Source: Bradyrhizobium sp. LHD-71 | GTDB taxonomy: Bacteria; Pseudomonadota; Alphaproteobacteria; Rhizobiales; Xanthobacteraceae | NCBI RefSeq assembly: GCF_031157255.1 | Contig: NZ_JAVIFX010000003.1 | Coordinates: forward strand, 346,363 to 410,362 | DNA: 64,000 bases | Direction: 5' to 3' | Shown here: piece by piece, positions 47,934 through 57,386 of the stretch | How positions within the stretch are numbered: position 1 is the first letter of the stretch | How the letters are laid out: each line of letters starts with the position of its first letter | Translations under genes and position numbers: made by a program | Notes under the pieces: model-generated | Told to the model about the DNA's origin: nothing | The model's database searches: none | What the model saw: the letters and a program-made list of their open reading frames with translations, nothing else

Positions 47934-48721
47934 GATGCAAGCTGCAGCCCATAAAGAGACAGGTGCGCAGTAACAAGCCGCCGCGTGACCGCGTGGCGCG
48001 GCTTGAGGAAGATCTGGGACACAGACCCGCGCTCGACGATTTTTCCGGCGTCTATCACCGCGACCTCATCGGCAAGGCGCGCGACGACGCTCATGTCATG
48101 CGTCACCAGCAGGACCCCGAGGCGGCGGCGGCGGACGACCTGCTCGATCAGATCCAGCATGCGTGCCTGCAGCACGAGGTCGAGGTCGGTGGTCGGCTCG
48201 TCCGCGAACAGGAACGGCGCGTCGCTGAGCAGGGCAACGGCGATCATCACGCGCTGAAGCATCCCGCCGCTCATCTCGAACGCATGCAGGTCGAGCACAC
48301 GCTCCACATTCGAGAGGCCGACGTCGTCCATTGCGGAACGAACGCGTTCATGCGCGTCTTTTCCATATCGGCCGTTTGCCTTCAGGGTTTCGATCGCGTG
48401 GCTTCGCATTGTGCGCACGGGGTTGAAGGCGGTGCGCGGGTTCTGCATGATCGAGGCGACCTGGCGTCCTCGCAAATCGGCAAACGGTTGCGCCGTTCCA
48501 TCGACAAGGACTTTGCCGGTGTTGCGCAAGACTCCGGGCGGCAGCACGTCGAGACTGGCGGCGCAGGTGAGCGATTTTCCGGAGCCGCTTGCGCCGACGA
48601 GCGCAACGACGCGGCCGCGGGTGATATCGAGCGACACGCCGTCGACCAGGGTCCGGAACCTGCCGTTCTGGTTGGTCACGACGCACAGATTCTCGATGCT
48701 CAGCTGCCCGGTCGTCAGCAT
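47930..48721 (-). CDS. nikD: Nickel ABC transporter ATPase NikD
   Basis: The 263-residue ATPase shows Walker [23 protein letters not shown] (about residues 37-58), [16 protein letters not shown] of the oligopeptide/nickel subfamily, signature [13 protein letters not shown] near 150 and Walker [14 protein letters not shown] chose ATG 48721, overlapping the nikC stop by 7 bp, as the longer frame at 48820 is made of NikC antisense sequence. NikD and NikE form the heterodimeric ATPase. Confidence 0.85.
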   Translation of the reverse strand: MLTTGQLSIENLCVVTNQNGRFRTLVDGVSLDITRGRVVALVGASGSGKSLTCAASLDVLPPGVLRNTGKVLVDGTAQPFADLRGRQVASIMQNPRTAFNPVRTMRSHAIETLKANGRYGKDAHERVRSAMDDVGLSNVERVLDLHAFEMSGGMLQRVMIAVALLSDAPFLFADEPTTDLDLVLQARMLDLIEQVVRRRRLGVLLVTHDMSVVARLADEVAVIDAGKIVERGSVSQIFLKPRHAVTRRLVTAHLSLYGLQLAS

Positions 48722-49587
48722 GCATGCTCCCGCCGCTGGTGAGGATCGAGACGGTCGCGCACGGCATCGCCGATCAGGTTGAAAGCCATGACGCTGATAA
48801 ACAGCGCCAGCCCGGGCCACAGCATCAACAGCGGCTCGGTCCAGGCATACTGCCGCGCGTCATTGATCATCACGCCCCATTCCGGGGTTGGCGGCGTCAC
48901 GCCGAGGCCGAGAAAGGACAAGCCGGCGACGTGCAGCATGATGTGCCCGATGTCGAGGGTTGCGAGAACCAGCAACTGCGAGGCGGTGGACGGCAGGAGA
49001 TGCTCGACGAACGTCCGTATCCTGCCTGCGCCTGAGAGGCGGGAGGCCAGAACGAACTCGCGCGTCTTCAACGAAAGGACGGTGCCGCGAACAATCCGTG
49101 CGTACCAGGCCCAGTGGGACAGAGCGATGGCGATGATGACGTTGATCAGCCCGGTTCCGAGGACGCCGATCATGAAAAGCGACAGGACGACGGTGGGAAC
49201 TGTCAGGAACAGGTCGGTGAACCGCATCATCAGCTGATCGGTGCGGCCGCCGATGAGCCCGGCTGTGCCTCCGATGGCGACGCCGAGCACCAGAATGAGG
49301 GAGAGCGTCAGGCAGACCGAGCCGAGCGAGATGCGTGCCCCGACGATCAGTCGGGCGAGCATGTCACGGCCCAGGTGATCGGTGCCCAGCCAGTGAAGGC
49401 TGCTCGGCGGCAAGAGTCTGCTCTTGAGCTCCACCTGGTTCGGATCGAAGGGCGTCAGGTACGGACCGAGCACGGCCGCGGCAATCAAGGCGCAGACGAT
49501 CATGATGGAGATGCGCACCGGCCAGGTGACGCTTGCGCGCGCGGCGGGCGCCTCGTCCGCCGCCACGACCTGGTCGAGCCCAGTCAC
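48715..49587 (-). CDS. nikC: Nickel ABC transporter permease NikC
   Basis: The 290-residue inner-membrane permease has six hydrophobic segments. The typical NikC/DppC N-terminus ends [42 protein letters not shown] (about residues 45-86), and the EAA-like loop is [27 protein letters not shown] 49587 is the start: ggagagg lies upstream and it overlaps the nikB stop by 4 bp. It pairs with NikB in the membrane. Confidence 0.87.
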   Translation of the reverse strand: MTGLDQVVAADEAPAARASVTWPVRISIMIVCALIAAAVLGPYLTPFDPNQVELKSRLLPPSSLHWLGTDHLGRDMLARLIVGARISLGSVCLTLSLILVLGVAIGGTAGLIGGRTDQLMMRFTDLFLTVPTVVLSLFMIGVLGTGLINVIIAIALSHWAWYARIVRGTVLSLKTREFVLASRLSGAGRIRTFVEHLLPSTASQLLVLATLDIGHIMLHVAGLSFLGLGVTPPTPEWGVMINDARQYAWTEPLLMLWPGLALFISVMAFNLIGDAVRDRLDPHQRREHAC

Positions 49588-50528
49588 TTTGCCTCTCCGG
49601 CGGCCAGTCTTATGCGCGGATCGACCCACGCATAGAGGATGTCCACGACAAGATTGCAGAGCACGAAGACGATCACCATCATCAGCGTAAAGCACTGGAT
49701 GACGGGGTAATCCCGATTGAAGATCGCCGATACCGCATAGCGTCCAACGCCCGGCCAGCCGAATATGCTCTCGATGACAAGCGTGCCGCCGATCAGCTCG
49801 CCGATATGCATTCCTGTGGCCGTGATGATCGGCAGCAGCGCATTGCGCAGGATATGCGTGTGCTCGATGTTGCGCTCTGAAAGTCCGCGCAGGCGCGCAT
49901 AATAGACGTGCCGCTGGCCGGCGACTTCCAGCATACTGGCCCGCAACAAGCGGGCGTTGATCGATAGCGACATGAAGGAGATGGCAAGCGCGGGCATGAT
50001 GAGTTGCGTCCATGCTCCGCGTCCCATGGCAGGCAACCAGCCAAGCTGAACCGAGAACAGGAGAACGAGAAGAAACGCCAGCCAGAAATTCGGCATGGAC
50101 ACGCCGACGAAGGCGACAAGCCGAACGATCTGATCGGGGAGGCGATCGGGATGTCGCGCCGCCCACATGCCCAATGGGATCGATATTCCGAGCGTCAGAA
50201 TGAGGGCTACGCTGGCGAGCTGCAGGGTTGCCGGAAGATAATGGAGCAGGTCGGGCAGCACCGGACGCTGGCTCGCATAGGATGTACCGAAGTCGAGTTG
50301 AAGCGCCTGCTTCAACCAGTCGACATATTGCACCAGGATCGGTCGATCGAGGCCGAGCATGGTCCGTGCATCGGCGAGGGCCTGCGGCGTCGGCGGCACA
50401 TTTGAGAGCCGCAGGTAGTCCATGGCCGGATCACCCGGACCAATTCGCAGCATCAGAAAGATGACGAACGATGCGGCCAGCAGCGTCGGTACCAGAAAAA
50501 GCAGCCGCTTGAGGACAAAAGCTTGCAT
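49584..50528 (-). CDS. nikB: Nickel ABC transporter permease NikB
   Basis: The 314-residue permease has six hydrophobic segments. The N-terminal [32 protein letters not shown] is typical of NikB/DppB, and [30 protein letters not shown] (about 198-227) is the cytoplasmic EAA loop. It starts 3 bp after the nikA stop and overlaps nikC. With NikC it forms the transmembrane pore for nickel. Confidence 0.87.
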   Translation of the reverse strand: MQAFVLKRLLFLVPTLLAASFVIFLMLRIGPGDPAMDYLRLSNVPPTPQALADARTMLGLDRPILVQYVDWLKQALQLDFGTSYASQRPVLPDLLHYLPATLQLASVALILTLGISIPLGMWAARHPDRLPDQIVRLVAFVGVSMPNFWLAFLLVLLFSVQLGWLPAMGRGAWTQLIMPALAISFMSLSINARLLRASMLEVAGQRHVYYARLRGLSERNIEHTHILRNALLPIITATGMHIGELIGGTLVIESIFGWPGVGRYAVSAIFNRDYPVIQCFTLMMVIVFVLCNLVVDILYAWVDPRIRLAAGEAK

Positions 50529-50531
50529 CGG

Positions 50532-52187
50532 TCACTTCGCGCCGGGCTTCAGCTTTTCGAAAGGGATCTCCGTCGCCATGGCGCCAAATTGTAATGGGCC
50601 GACTTCGGGTTTGGCGACGGCAAAGATGGTGGCGTAGGTGAGCGGCAGATAAACTGCCTGCTCATGCAGATACGTGAAAATGTTCTTGTAGAGCGCTTTG
50701 CGCGTCGCTTCATCGGTTGTTGTCAGCACCTTGCCGATCTCCGCGTCGATCTCGGCCTTCCGGGCCAATCCAAGCTGCGCCCGGTAATCGGCATGGGACG
50801 GTACGCGCATCGAGCTGACGAAGGCGTGCGGATCATAGGGCGCTCCCCATGTCCGATTGAAGATCATGCCGAAGCGGCCGTCTTTCTGCCGCGCATAGAC
50901 GCTGCTCTCCTCCTCACCGACCAGGACGGTATCGATGCCGACCTTGCGCAGGTCCGCCTGGACGATCTCGGCAATGGATTTGCTGATTGCGTCGGTGCCG
51001 GCGAAGGAGAACTCGATCGTCAGCGGCTTGCCGTTCTTGCTGCGGATCGGGCCATCGCCCGTCAGCCGCCACCCGTCCTCATCGAGCAGCTTTGCCGCAA
51101 GCGCAGGATCATAGTTGTAGGGCTCAAGACCGATGTCGGCATAGGGAACGTTGGACGCAAACAGAGCGTCCGCCTTCTTCTGCGTGCCGTGGAAGACCGT
51201 CGCGATCATCATGTCCTTATCGACGGCGTGGTTGAGAGCCTTGCGCACCGCCAGATCGCTGGTGGGCTCGCGAGCCGAGTTGATGGCGAGCGCACGCGTC
51301 TGAATAGGATCGGAGAGCGCGGTAGCATAGCGGCGCATTTTCGCAAAACGGGCGAACATGTCCGGCGAGATAGGACCGTCGGCACCGTAGATCAGGTCGA
51401 TCTGGCCGGTCTCGAACGCGACGGCACGCATGTTGGGGTCCGAAATCACCTTGACGGTGATCTTCTCATAGGCTGGCTTTGCGCCCCAATAACTGTCATT
51501 GCGCGTGAAGACGTCGTACTCGCCGAGCCGGGTCTCCGTCAGCTTCCATGGTCCCGTGCCGATCGGAGCCTTGATCCCACTCTTGGTGCCGCCGTCCTTG
51601 AATTGAGATGGCGCAATGAACCGCATGGGACGCGGCAGCGCGAGCTCCTGCAGAAAAGGGTAATAGGCGTCCTTCAGCGTCAGCCGTACGGTATATGCGT
51701 CGAGCGCCTCGGCGCCGACGATCTGGTTCATCAGTTCCAGCCAGGTGTGGCGCTCCCGATTGGCCAGGATGGCCTCGACATTGGCGACGACGGCGGCCGC
51801 ATCGAACTTCTCGCCGTTCGAAAAGCTCACATCCTGTCGCAGCTTGAACGTATAGGTCTTTCCATCCGGTGATGCTTCCCAGGATTGCGCCAGCCAGGGG
51901 CTGACGCTTCCGTCAGCCTGGTACTTGACGAGCGGCTCGTAGACCATGCCCTGCGCGAACATCTGGTTCGGCGTATAGAGGTGAGGGTTGAGCGGGCCGG
52001 CGTTCTGAAACCATGAGAAGTTAAGCGCGGGATCGGCCTTGCCTGCGGCCGGCAGGCCGAGCGTTGCTGCTGCAACGACGATGAAGACAGCCGCGCTACG
52101 CGCGCGCAAGTTCCGGCGCCGAAACCTCTGTCGCCGAAACCTCTGCCGCAATGTCCGCCACCGTTGCGCGTGCTGAGCTGCCCACAT
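50532..52187 (-). CDS. nikA: Nickel ABC transporter substrate-binding protein NikA
   Basis: The mature part is strikingly like enterobacterial NikA: GPLNPHLYTPNQMFAQGMVYEPLVKYQ, FLQELALPRPMRFIAPSQFK, GTGPWKLTE and GMIFNRTWGAPYDPHAFVSSMRVPSHADY, which contains the His used for nickel coordination. The periplasmic protein binds Ni(II) with a small-molecule chelator. The N-terminus is unusual. A long Arg-rich segment with two 15-bp repeats (RQRFRRQRFRRR) precedes the signal peptide (SAAVFIVVAAATLGLPAAGKA). ATG 52187 is the preferred start; ATG 52232 and 52208 are possible. It heads nikABCDE, divergent from the urease genes. Confidence 0.93.
   Translation of the reverse strand: MWAAQHAQRWRTLRQRFRRQRFRRRNLRARSAAVFIVVAAATLGLPAAGKADPALNFSWFQNAGPLNPHLYTPNQMFAQGMVYEPLVKYQADGSVSPWLAQSWEASPDGKTYTFKLRQDVSFSNGEKFDAAAVVANVEAILANRERHTWLELMNQIVGAEALDAYTVRLTLKDAYYPFLQELALPRPMRFIAPSQFKDGGTKSGIKAPIGTGPWKLTETRLGEYDVFTRNDSYWGAKPAYEKITVKVISDPNMRAVAFETGQIDLIYGADGPISPDMFARFAKMRRYATALSDPIQTRALAINSAREPTSDLAVRKALNHAVDKDMMIATVFHGTQKKADALFASNVPYADIGLEPYNYDPALAAKLLDEDGWRLTGDGPIRSKNGKPLTIEFSFAGTDAISKSIAEIVQADLRKVGIDTVLVGEEESSVYARQKDGRFGMIFNRTWGAPYDPHAFVSSMRVPSHADYRAQLGLARKAEIDAEIGKVLTTTDEATRKALYKNIFTYLHEQAVYLPLTYATIFAVAKPEVGPLQFGAMATEIPFEKLKPGAK
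52118..52147 (-). repeat. Two tandem 15-bp repeats in the nikA N-terminal coding region
   Basis: gccgaaacctctgtc (52118-52132) and gccgaaacctctgcc (52133-52147) encode the RQRFR-RQRFR duplication before the signal peptide. In-frame expansion of five residues per copy. Confidence 0.85.
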
Positions 52188-52232
52188 CAACCTATTCCAG
52201 ATGGTCATGCCGATGTGAAGCGCTTCTCGCAT

Positions 52233-52575
52233 GTCTTGCGTGGCTTGTCGCGGGCTCCTTTCGCATTGCGGCTAGGCGGGCCCTGGGCCGTAATGCGAAG
52301 AACGGCGACATAGATCAGATGCTCGGCACCATGCAGGGCTCCACGCGCCCGCAGCTTGCGAAATCTGGATGCTGTCGCGCCCGGCGCCAGGGGTGACCTG
52401 ATCTGTTGGTTGTCGAAGCGCTAACGTTTTCGGACAGAGGCCGTCCATTCGGGCGACCGGAAGCAAGCCAACTTTCTTCCTCGTTGACTCAGGGTTTGAC
52501 CCGATGGCGGCAGCAGAGCTGCCGTTTCTACATGAAGCGCGCAGCGCGGAGATTCTTTGAGTCCGGGGGACATCC
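52233..52575. other. Divergent nik-ure promoter region
   Basis: This 343-bp region separates nikA and ureA. TTCGCATT (52260-52267) and AATGCGAA (52292-52299) form an 8-bp inverted repeat with a 24-bp GC-rich centre. The ureA RBS is gggggaca. I do not see the enterobacterial NikR box, GTATGA-N16-TCATAC. Confidence 0.5.
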
Positions 52576-52878
52576 ATGCATCTGACACCGAGAGAGCTCG
52601 ACAAGCTCCTCACCTATTCGCTGGCCGAGATCGCACTGAAGCGAAAGGCCAAAGGCATCAAGCTCAATCATCCCGAAACGGTGGCGGTCCTGTCGGCCTA
52701 TGTGCTGGACGGCGCACGCGAGGGACGTTCGGTCGAGGACGTCATGAGCGGTGCCCGCAGCGTGCTGTCGAGCGACGATGTGATGCCCGGAGTGCCGGAT
52801 CTCATTCCAATGATCCAGATCGAAGCGGTCTTCACCGACGGAAGCCGTCTGGTCACCCTGCACAAGCCTATCCAATAA
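52576..52878 (+). CDS. ureA: Urease subunit gamma
   Basis: The 100-residue protein matches UreA closely: [34 protein letters not shown], ending [15 protein letters not shown] ([12 protein letters not shown]). It is the small structural subunit of the urease trimer and does not contact nickel. It starts the ureABCEFGD operon, 14 bp before ureB, and has a gggggaca RBS. Confidence 0.97.
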   Translation: MHLTPRELDKLLTYSLAEIALKRKAKGIKLNHPETVAVLSAYVLDGAREGRSVEDVMSGARSVLSSDDVMPGVPDLIPMIQIEAVFTDGSRLVTLHKPIQ

Positions 52879-52891
52879 GGAGATCGGGCGA

Positions 52892-53401
52892 ATGGCCAAG
52901 ACTCCGAGCAATCCTCCGAGCAGTCGTCCGACCAGCGCGCCCGCTGGACAGTCGAAGGCGGCACAGGAATCAGCAGCAGCGCCTGCGGTTGCCGCCAGCT
53001 CCAAGGACACGGTTCCGGTCGGCGGCTATGCACTCGCCGACGCACCGATCGAGCTGAACGCGGGTCGGCCGCGGGTCACGCTGAATGTCAGGAACACAGG
53101 GGACCGACCGATCCAGGTCGGCTCTCACTTCCACTTCTTCGAGACCAATCGCTACCTCGCCTTCGATCGCGCCGCGGCGTTCGGCATGCGGCTTGATATT
53201 CCCGCCAACACCGCCATTCGCTTCGAACCGGGCGATGAGAAGCAGGTGACGCTGGTGCCGTTCGGCGGCAAGCGGTTCGCCAACGGCTTCAACAATCTCG
53301 TCGACGGCTGGACCGGCGAAGGACCGACGCCGGGTTATCGGCCGAATTTCGAAGCCGCCGTACGACGGGCAAAGGAACGCGGCTTCAAGACGACCAGCTA
53401 A
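52892..53401 (+). CDS. ureB: Urease subunit beta with N-terminal extension
   Basis: The C-terminal 120 or so residues are a typical Ure[52 protein letters not shown], ending with the [15 protein letters not shown] region. At 169 residues the protein is about 55-60 longer than a free UreB. The excess is an N-terminal Ala/Pro/Ser/Gln-rich segment (residues 1-40), with no recognisable domain. It is translated from ATG 52892 with aaggaga upstream. Confidence 0.95.
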   Translation: MAKTPSNPPSSRPTSAPAGQSKAAQESAAAPAVAASSKDTVPVGGYALADAPIELNAGRPRVTLNVRNTGDRPIQVGSHFHFFETNRYLAFDRAAAFGMRLDIPANTAIRFEPGDEKQVTLVPFGGKRFANGFNNLVDGWTGEGPTPGYRPNFEAAVRRAKERGFKTTS

Positions 53402-53451
53402 CAGAACGGCGGTCGCCCGGCGCGTTGTCAGGATATGTCAGGAGTAATGCA

Positions 53452-55173
53452 GTGACGCAGATATCTCGCCGGCAGTACGCCGATCTCTACGGTCCGACGC
53501 TCGGCGACAAGATTCGTCTCGGCGACACCGACCTCTACGTCGAGATCGAGAAGGATTTGCGTGCAGTCTACGGTGACGAGCTGCAGTACGGTGGCGGCAA
53601 GACCCTGCGCGACGGCATGGGGTCCGACAACCTGTTGACGCAGGAAGCCGGATGCCTCGATCTCGTCATCACCAACGTGACCATTCTCGATCCCATGCTC
53701 GGCGTGGTCAAAGCCGATGTCGGCATCAGGAACGGACTCATTGTTGGTATCGGCAAGGCCGGCAATCCCAGCACCATGGATGGCGTCACACCTGGCCTGA
53801 CGACAGGCGGATCGACCGATGCGATCTCCGGCGAGCATCTGATCCTCACCGCCGGCGGCATGGACACCCACGTGCATTTCATCTCGCCGCAGCAGACATA
53901 TGCGGCCTTGAGCAATGGAATAACGACGCTGTGGGGCGGCGGCATTGGCCCGGCCGATGGCACGAATGGCGTGACGTCCGTCAACGGGCCGTGGAATATG
54001 GAAATGATGCTCCGGGCGATCGAGGGGATCCCGATCAATGTCGGCTTCTGCGGCAAGGGCAATTCGACAGGCATTGGCCCGCTGGTCGAGCAACTGAAGG
54101 CAGGTGCGGCGGGTTTCAAGGTTCACGAGGATTACGGTACGACACCGGCGTCCATCCGCTCCTGTCTCACGGTGGCCGATGACTACGATGTTTCGGTGGC
54201 CATTCACACCGATACCCTGAACGAAGCCGGGTACGTCGAAGACACTATCGCCGCCTTCGACGGGCGCACCATGCATACCTTTCACAGCGAAGGCGCCGGC
54301 GGCGGCCATGCACCGGATCTGCTCAAGGTGGTCGGCCAGCGAAACATCCTGCCGAGTTCGACCAATCCGACCCTGCCGGCCGGCGTCAACTCGGTCGCTG
54401 AGCTGTTCGACATGATCATGGTCTGTCACAACCTCAATGCGAAGATTCCGTCCGACGTGGCATTTGCCGAAAGCCGCGTGCGCGGCGAAACGATCGTCGC
54501 CGAAAGCGTCCTGCACGACATGGGCGCGATCTCGATCATCGGCAGCGACTCGCAGGCGATGGGTCGAATCGGCGAAAATTTCCTTCGGGCCTTTCAGACC
54601 GCGGATGCGATGAAGCAGGCGCGCGGCAAACTGCCTGAGGATGCTTCAGGAAACGACAATTTCCGCGTCCTGCGTTACCTCGCCAAGGTCACGATCAATC
54701 CCTGCATCGCCGCCGGACTGTCTTACGCCATCGGCTCGATCGAGCCAGGTAAGGTCGCCGATCTGGTGCTCTGGTCGCCGGCGTTCTTCGCTGCCAAGCC
54801 GAAGATGGTCATCAAGGGCGGCATGATCGTCTGGGCCAATATGGGCGATCCCAATGCGTCGCTGCCAACACCGCAACCGATGTACTACCGGCCAATGTTC
54901 GGCGCCTACGGGACAGCGCTGCCGAAGACCTGCATAAGCTTCGTTTCGGCTGCCGCGCACGATGCGGGCGTCAAGGAAAAATACGAGCTCAATCGTATGG
55001 TCATGCCGGTGAAGCAGACTCGGGTTCTCGGCAAGGAGCACATGGTACGCAACGCGTACCTGCCGAAGATCGACGTCAATCCGCAGACCTTCGCGGTGAC
55101 GGTAGACGGCGTTCATGCAACCGTTCAGCCGCCGAAAAACATCGCGCTCAATCAACTCTATTTCTTCAGCTGA
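53452..55173 (+). CDS. ureC: Urease subunit alpha
   Basis: The 573-residue catalytic subunit carries the nickel-binding and active-site motifs. HVHFISPQQ (about residue 143) holds two His ligands, GFKVHEDYGTT near 221-231 has the carbamylated Lys, and HTFHSEGAGGGHAPD near 278 holds further His residues. The mobile flap VCHNLNAKIPSDVAFAESRVR near 327-347 has the Cys and His of the active site. It hydrolyses urea to ammonia and carbamate. GTG 53452 is the start, with AGGAG 7 bp upstream. Length fits the family (about 570). Confidence 0.97.
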   Translation: MTQISRRQYADLYGPTLGDKIRLGDTDLYVEIEKDLRAVYGDELQYGGGKTLRDGMGSDNLLTQEAGCLDLVITNVTILDPMLGVVKADVGIRNGLIVGIGKAGNPSTMDGVTPGLTTGGSTDAISGEHLILTAGGMDTHVHFISPQQTYAALSNGITTLWGGGIGPADGTNGVTSVNGPWNMEMMLRAIEGIPINVGFCGKGNSTGIGPLVEQLKAGAAGFKVHEDYGTTPASIRSCLTVADDYDVSVAIHTDTLNEAGYVEDTIAAFDGRTMHTFHSEGAGGGHAPDLLKVVGQRNILPSSTNPTLPAGVNSVAELFDMIMVCHNLNAKIPSDVAFAESRVRGETIVAESVLHDMGAISIIGSDSQAMGRIGENFLRAFQTADAMKQARGKLPEDASGNDNFRVLRYLAKVTINPCIAAGLSYAIGSIEPGKVADLVLWSPAFFAAKPKMVIKGGMIVWANMGDPNASLPTPQPMYYRPMFGAYGTALPKTCISFVSAAAHDAGVKEKYELNRMVMPVKQTRVLGKEHMVRNAYLPKIDVNPQTFAVTVDGVHATVQPPKNIALNQLYFFS

Positions 55174-55185
55174 CCGGTGACCAAC

Positions 55186-55758
55186 ATGATCCTGATTGAG
55201 TCCGTCCTTGGCAACGCGCGGGATGCGGTCTGGAAGGACCGGCTGCATGCGGCCCGTATCGACTGGCTAGTGCTCGACCAGTGGGAAGCGCAGAAGAACC
55301 GCTTCCGCAAGCACACGGCCGACAACGTGGAGATTGCCGTCGCAACCGACCGCAACACGCATTTGCACGATGGCGACATTCTGGTGTGGGACGAGAACGT
55401 TCCGTGCGCCGTGGTCGTCAAGGTGGAGTTGAAGGCGGTGATGGTGATCGACCTCACCCAGGCTATGGCACAGCCGCCCGAACTATCCATGCGAACGTGC
55501 GTCGAGCTCGGGCATGCGATCGGCAATCAGCATTGGCCGGCCATCGTCAAGGGCAACAAGGTCTTCGTGCCGTTGACACTCGATCAGAAAGTCATGAGCT
55601 CGGTCATGCGGACCTACGCGTTTCCCGGCATCACTTACGATTTCGTGCCGGGAGCAGAGGTCATTCCCTACCTTGCTCCCCACGAGGCGCGCCGGTTGTT
55701 TGGAGGCGCCGATTCCTCCGGCCATGCCCACAGCCATCACGCGCATGGTCATGGCTAA
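55186..55758 (+). CDS. ureE: Urease accessory protein UreE
   Basis: The 190-residue nickel metallochaperone has the N-terminal peptide-binding-like domain and the C-terminal domain with LGHAIGNQHWPA (about residue 103), which contains the conserved central His. It ends with a His-rich tail (HAHSHHAHGHG), the typical nickel-binding addition. UreE delivers nickel to the UreFGD-urease complex. It follows ureC closely. GTG 55177 is an alternative start. Confidence 0.92.
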   Translation: MILIESVLGNARDAVWKDRLHAARIDWLVLDQWEAQKNRFRKHTADNVEIAVATDRNTHLHDGDILVWDENVPCAVVVKVELKAVMVIDLTQAMAQPPELSMRTCVELGHAIGNQHWPAIVKGNKVFVPLTLDQKVMSSVMRTYAFPGITYDFVPGAEVIPYLAPHEARRLFGGADSSGHAHSHHAHGHG

Positions 55759-55814
55759 GGTGTCCAGTACTCTTGCATATCGGTCTCTCGGAGATTGCCG
55801 CGAACTCGGTGCGC

Positions 55815-55987
55815 TCCCTCTCCCCGTTGGGGAGAGGGTCGGGGTGAGGGGCAGTAACACCGATGGTGACGTACAGTTGATTGCCGAGCAGACTTCGCTG
55901 CTTCTGTCGAAGCTCGGTTTTCGCCGCACCGTGACCGCGCGTGCCACGGCCCCTCACCCTAACCCTCTCCCCAACGGGGAGAGGGGA
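55815..55987. repeat. Inverted pair of dispersed palindromic repeats between ureE and ureF
   Basis: The left arm, 55815-55852, holds the dyad CTCTCCCCGTTGGGGAGAG, followed by ggtcggggtgaggggc. The right arm, 55949-55987, is its inverted copy with two mismatches. The spacer is about 96 bp. The ctctcccc...ggggagag class is widespread in alphaproteobacterial genomes. The element fills most of the 291-bp ureE-ureF gap. Confidence 0.85.
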
Positions 55988-56049
55988 CGCGGCCGAGCGC
56001 CTGGGTGTCTGTTGCGCATATGCGATAGCCCGGACGAGGTATCACACCC

Positions 56050-56739
56050 ATGCGCAGCGTGACCGGGTTGCTGTATGTGCTTCAGTTCGCCGATTCAGCG
56101 TTGCCGGTTGGCGCATTCTCTTTTTCCAACGGGCTGGAATCGGCCATTCAGCAAGGTGTGGTTCGGGATCCGGCGTCTCTCAAGCAGATGGTGCTCGCTG
56201 CAACGGAGCAGGCGGCCACCCTTGACGGCGGTGCATTGCTGGTGGCGCATCGGGCGGTGCTGGCTGCGGACATGCAGGGTCTCGTCGCCGTCGATCGTGC
56301 GGTGTACCTGCGCAAGCTCAACGAGGAAATGCGAACGATGACGGTTCGTATGGGACGCAAGCTCGGCGAGCTCGGTGCGCACGTCCTTGATACGCCGCTG
56401 CTGGCCGATTGGGTTCGCGCGATCAAGAGCGGGGCGTCGCCCGGCACGTTTCCCGTCGGGCTCGCGCTTGTCACCGGCGCGCTCGGCGTCGAGGCACGGG
56501 ATGCATTCGCGGCGCATCAATATGGCGTTGCATCGATGATGCTCAATGCGGCACTCCGCCTGATGCGGGTCTCGTATTTCGACACCCAGGCGATCCTGCT
56601 GGAGGTGAACGCGACCGCCGAGGACCTGTATCAGCGCGTTCGCGCCGATACGATCGACGACATAAGAGCCTTCGCACCCCTGTTGGACATTCTGGCGGCG
56701 ACGCACGTCAGGGCGCACGTTCGCATGTTCATGAACTGA
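56050..56739 (+). CDS. ureF: Urease accessory protein UreF
   Basis: The 229-residue all-helical protein has [26 protein letters not shown] (about residues 11-36), the UreF signature. It bridges UreD and UreG in the activation complex and gates UreG GTPase activity. The stop overlaps an ATG of ureG (ATGA at 56736-56742). It follows ureE after a long gap occupied by the palindromic repeat pair. RBS is weak. Confidence 0.93.
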   Translation: MRSVTGLLYVLQFADSALPVGAFSFSNGLESAIQQGVVRDPASLKQMVLAATEQAATLDGGALLVAHRAVLAADMQGLVAVDRAVYLRKLNEEMRTMTVRMGRKLGELGAHVLDTPLLADWVRAIKSGASPGTFPVGLALVTGALGVEARDAFAAHQYGVASMMLNAALRLMRVSYFDTQAILLEVNATAEDLYQRVRADTIDDIRAFAPLLDILAATHVRAHVRMFMN

Positions 56740-56750
56740 TGGAAACAGCA

Positions 56751-57383
56751 ATGAAGAAGATCACGCGCATAGGAATTGGTGGACCGGTCGGCTCCGGCAA
56801 GACTGCCATTGTCGAGGCCATTGCACCGCTTCTGGTGCGCATGGGCTTGAAGATCCTTGTCGTCACCAACGACGTGGTGACGACCGAGGACGCCAAGCAC
56901 GTGCAGCGGACGCTTAAGGGGATTCTGCTCGAGGAGCGCATCATCGGCGTGGAGACTGGCGGTTGTCCGCATACGGCCGTGCGCGAGGATCCGAGCATGA
57001 ATCTGGCTGCGGTCGAGGAGATGGAAGCTCGCTTTCCTGACACGGATCTCGTCTTGATCGAGAGTGGCGGCGACAATCTCACGCTGACTTTCAGTCCGGC
57101 GCTGATCGATTTCTTCATCTACGTCATAGACGTGGGGGCGGGCGACAAGATTCCGCGCAAGAACGGGCCAGGTATCAGCCAGTCGGACATTCTGGTGATC
57201 AACAAGACGGACCTGGCTCCATATGTCGGCGCCAGTCTTGCCGTGATGGATCAGGACTCCCGGTTCATGCGCGGTAAGAAACCTTTCATCTTCACCAACT
57301 GCAAGACCGGCGAAGGTATCCCGGAGCTGGTTCATCTGATCCGCGAGAACGTGCTGTTCGATCTGGCGATACCAGCAGAGTAA
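56751..57383 (+). CDS. ureG: Urease accessory GTPase UreG
   Basis: The 210-residue GTPase has the P-loop [14 protein letters not shown] (about residues 9-22), the nickel-binding CPH motif in [15 protein letters not shown] near 65-79, [13 protein letters not shown], and the guanine motif NKTD near 146. It uses GTP hydrolysis to drive nickel insertion and lysine carbamylation. ATG 56739, overlapping the ureF stop, is possible; ATG 56751 matches the family start [17 protein letters not shown]. Confidence 0.96.
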   Translation: MKKITRIGIGGPVGSGKTAIVEAIAPLLVRMGLKILVVTNDVVTTEDAKHVQRTLKGILLEERIIGVETGGCPHTAVREDPSMNLAAVEEMEARFPDTDLVLIESGGDNLTLTFSPALIDFFIYVIDVGAGDKIPRKNGPGISQSDILVINKTDLAPYVGASLAVMDQDSRFMRGKKPFIFTNCKTGEGIPELVHLIRENVLFDLAIPAE

Positions 57384-57386
57384 CGA

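Noticed and set aside
52233..52575. Canonical NikR box in the nik-ure region
   Set aside because: No GTATGA-N16-TCATAC sequence is present; only the wider dyad at 52260 was kept, as a weak candidate.
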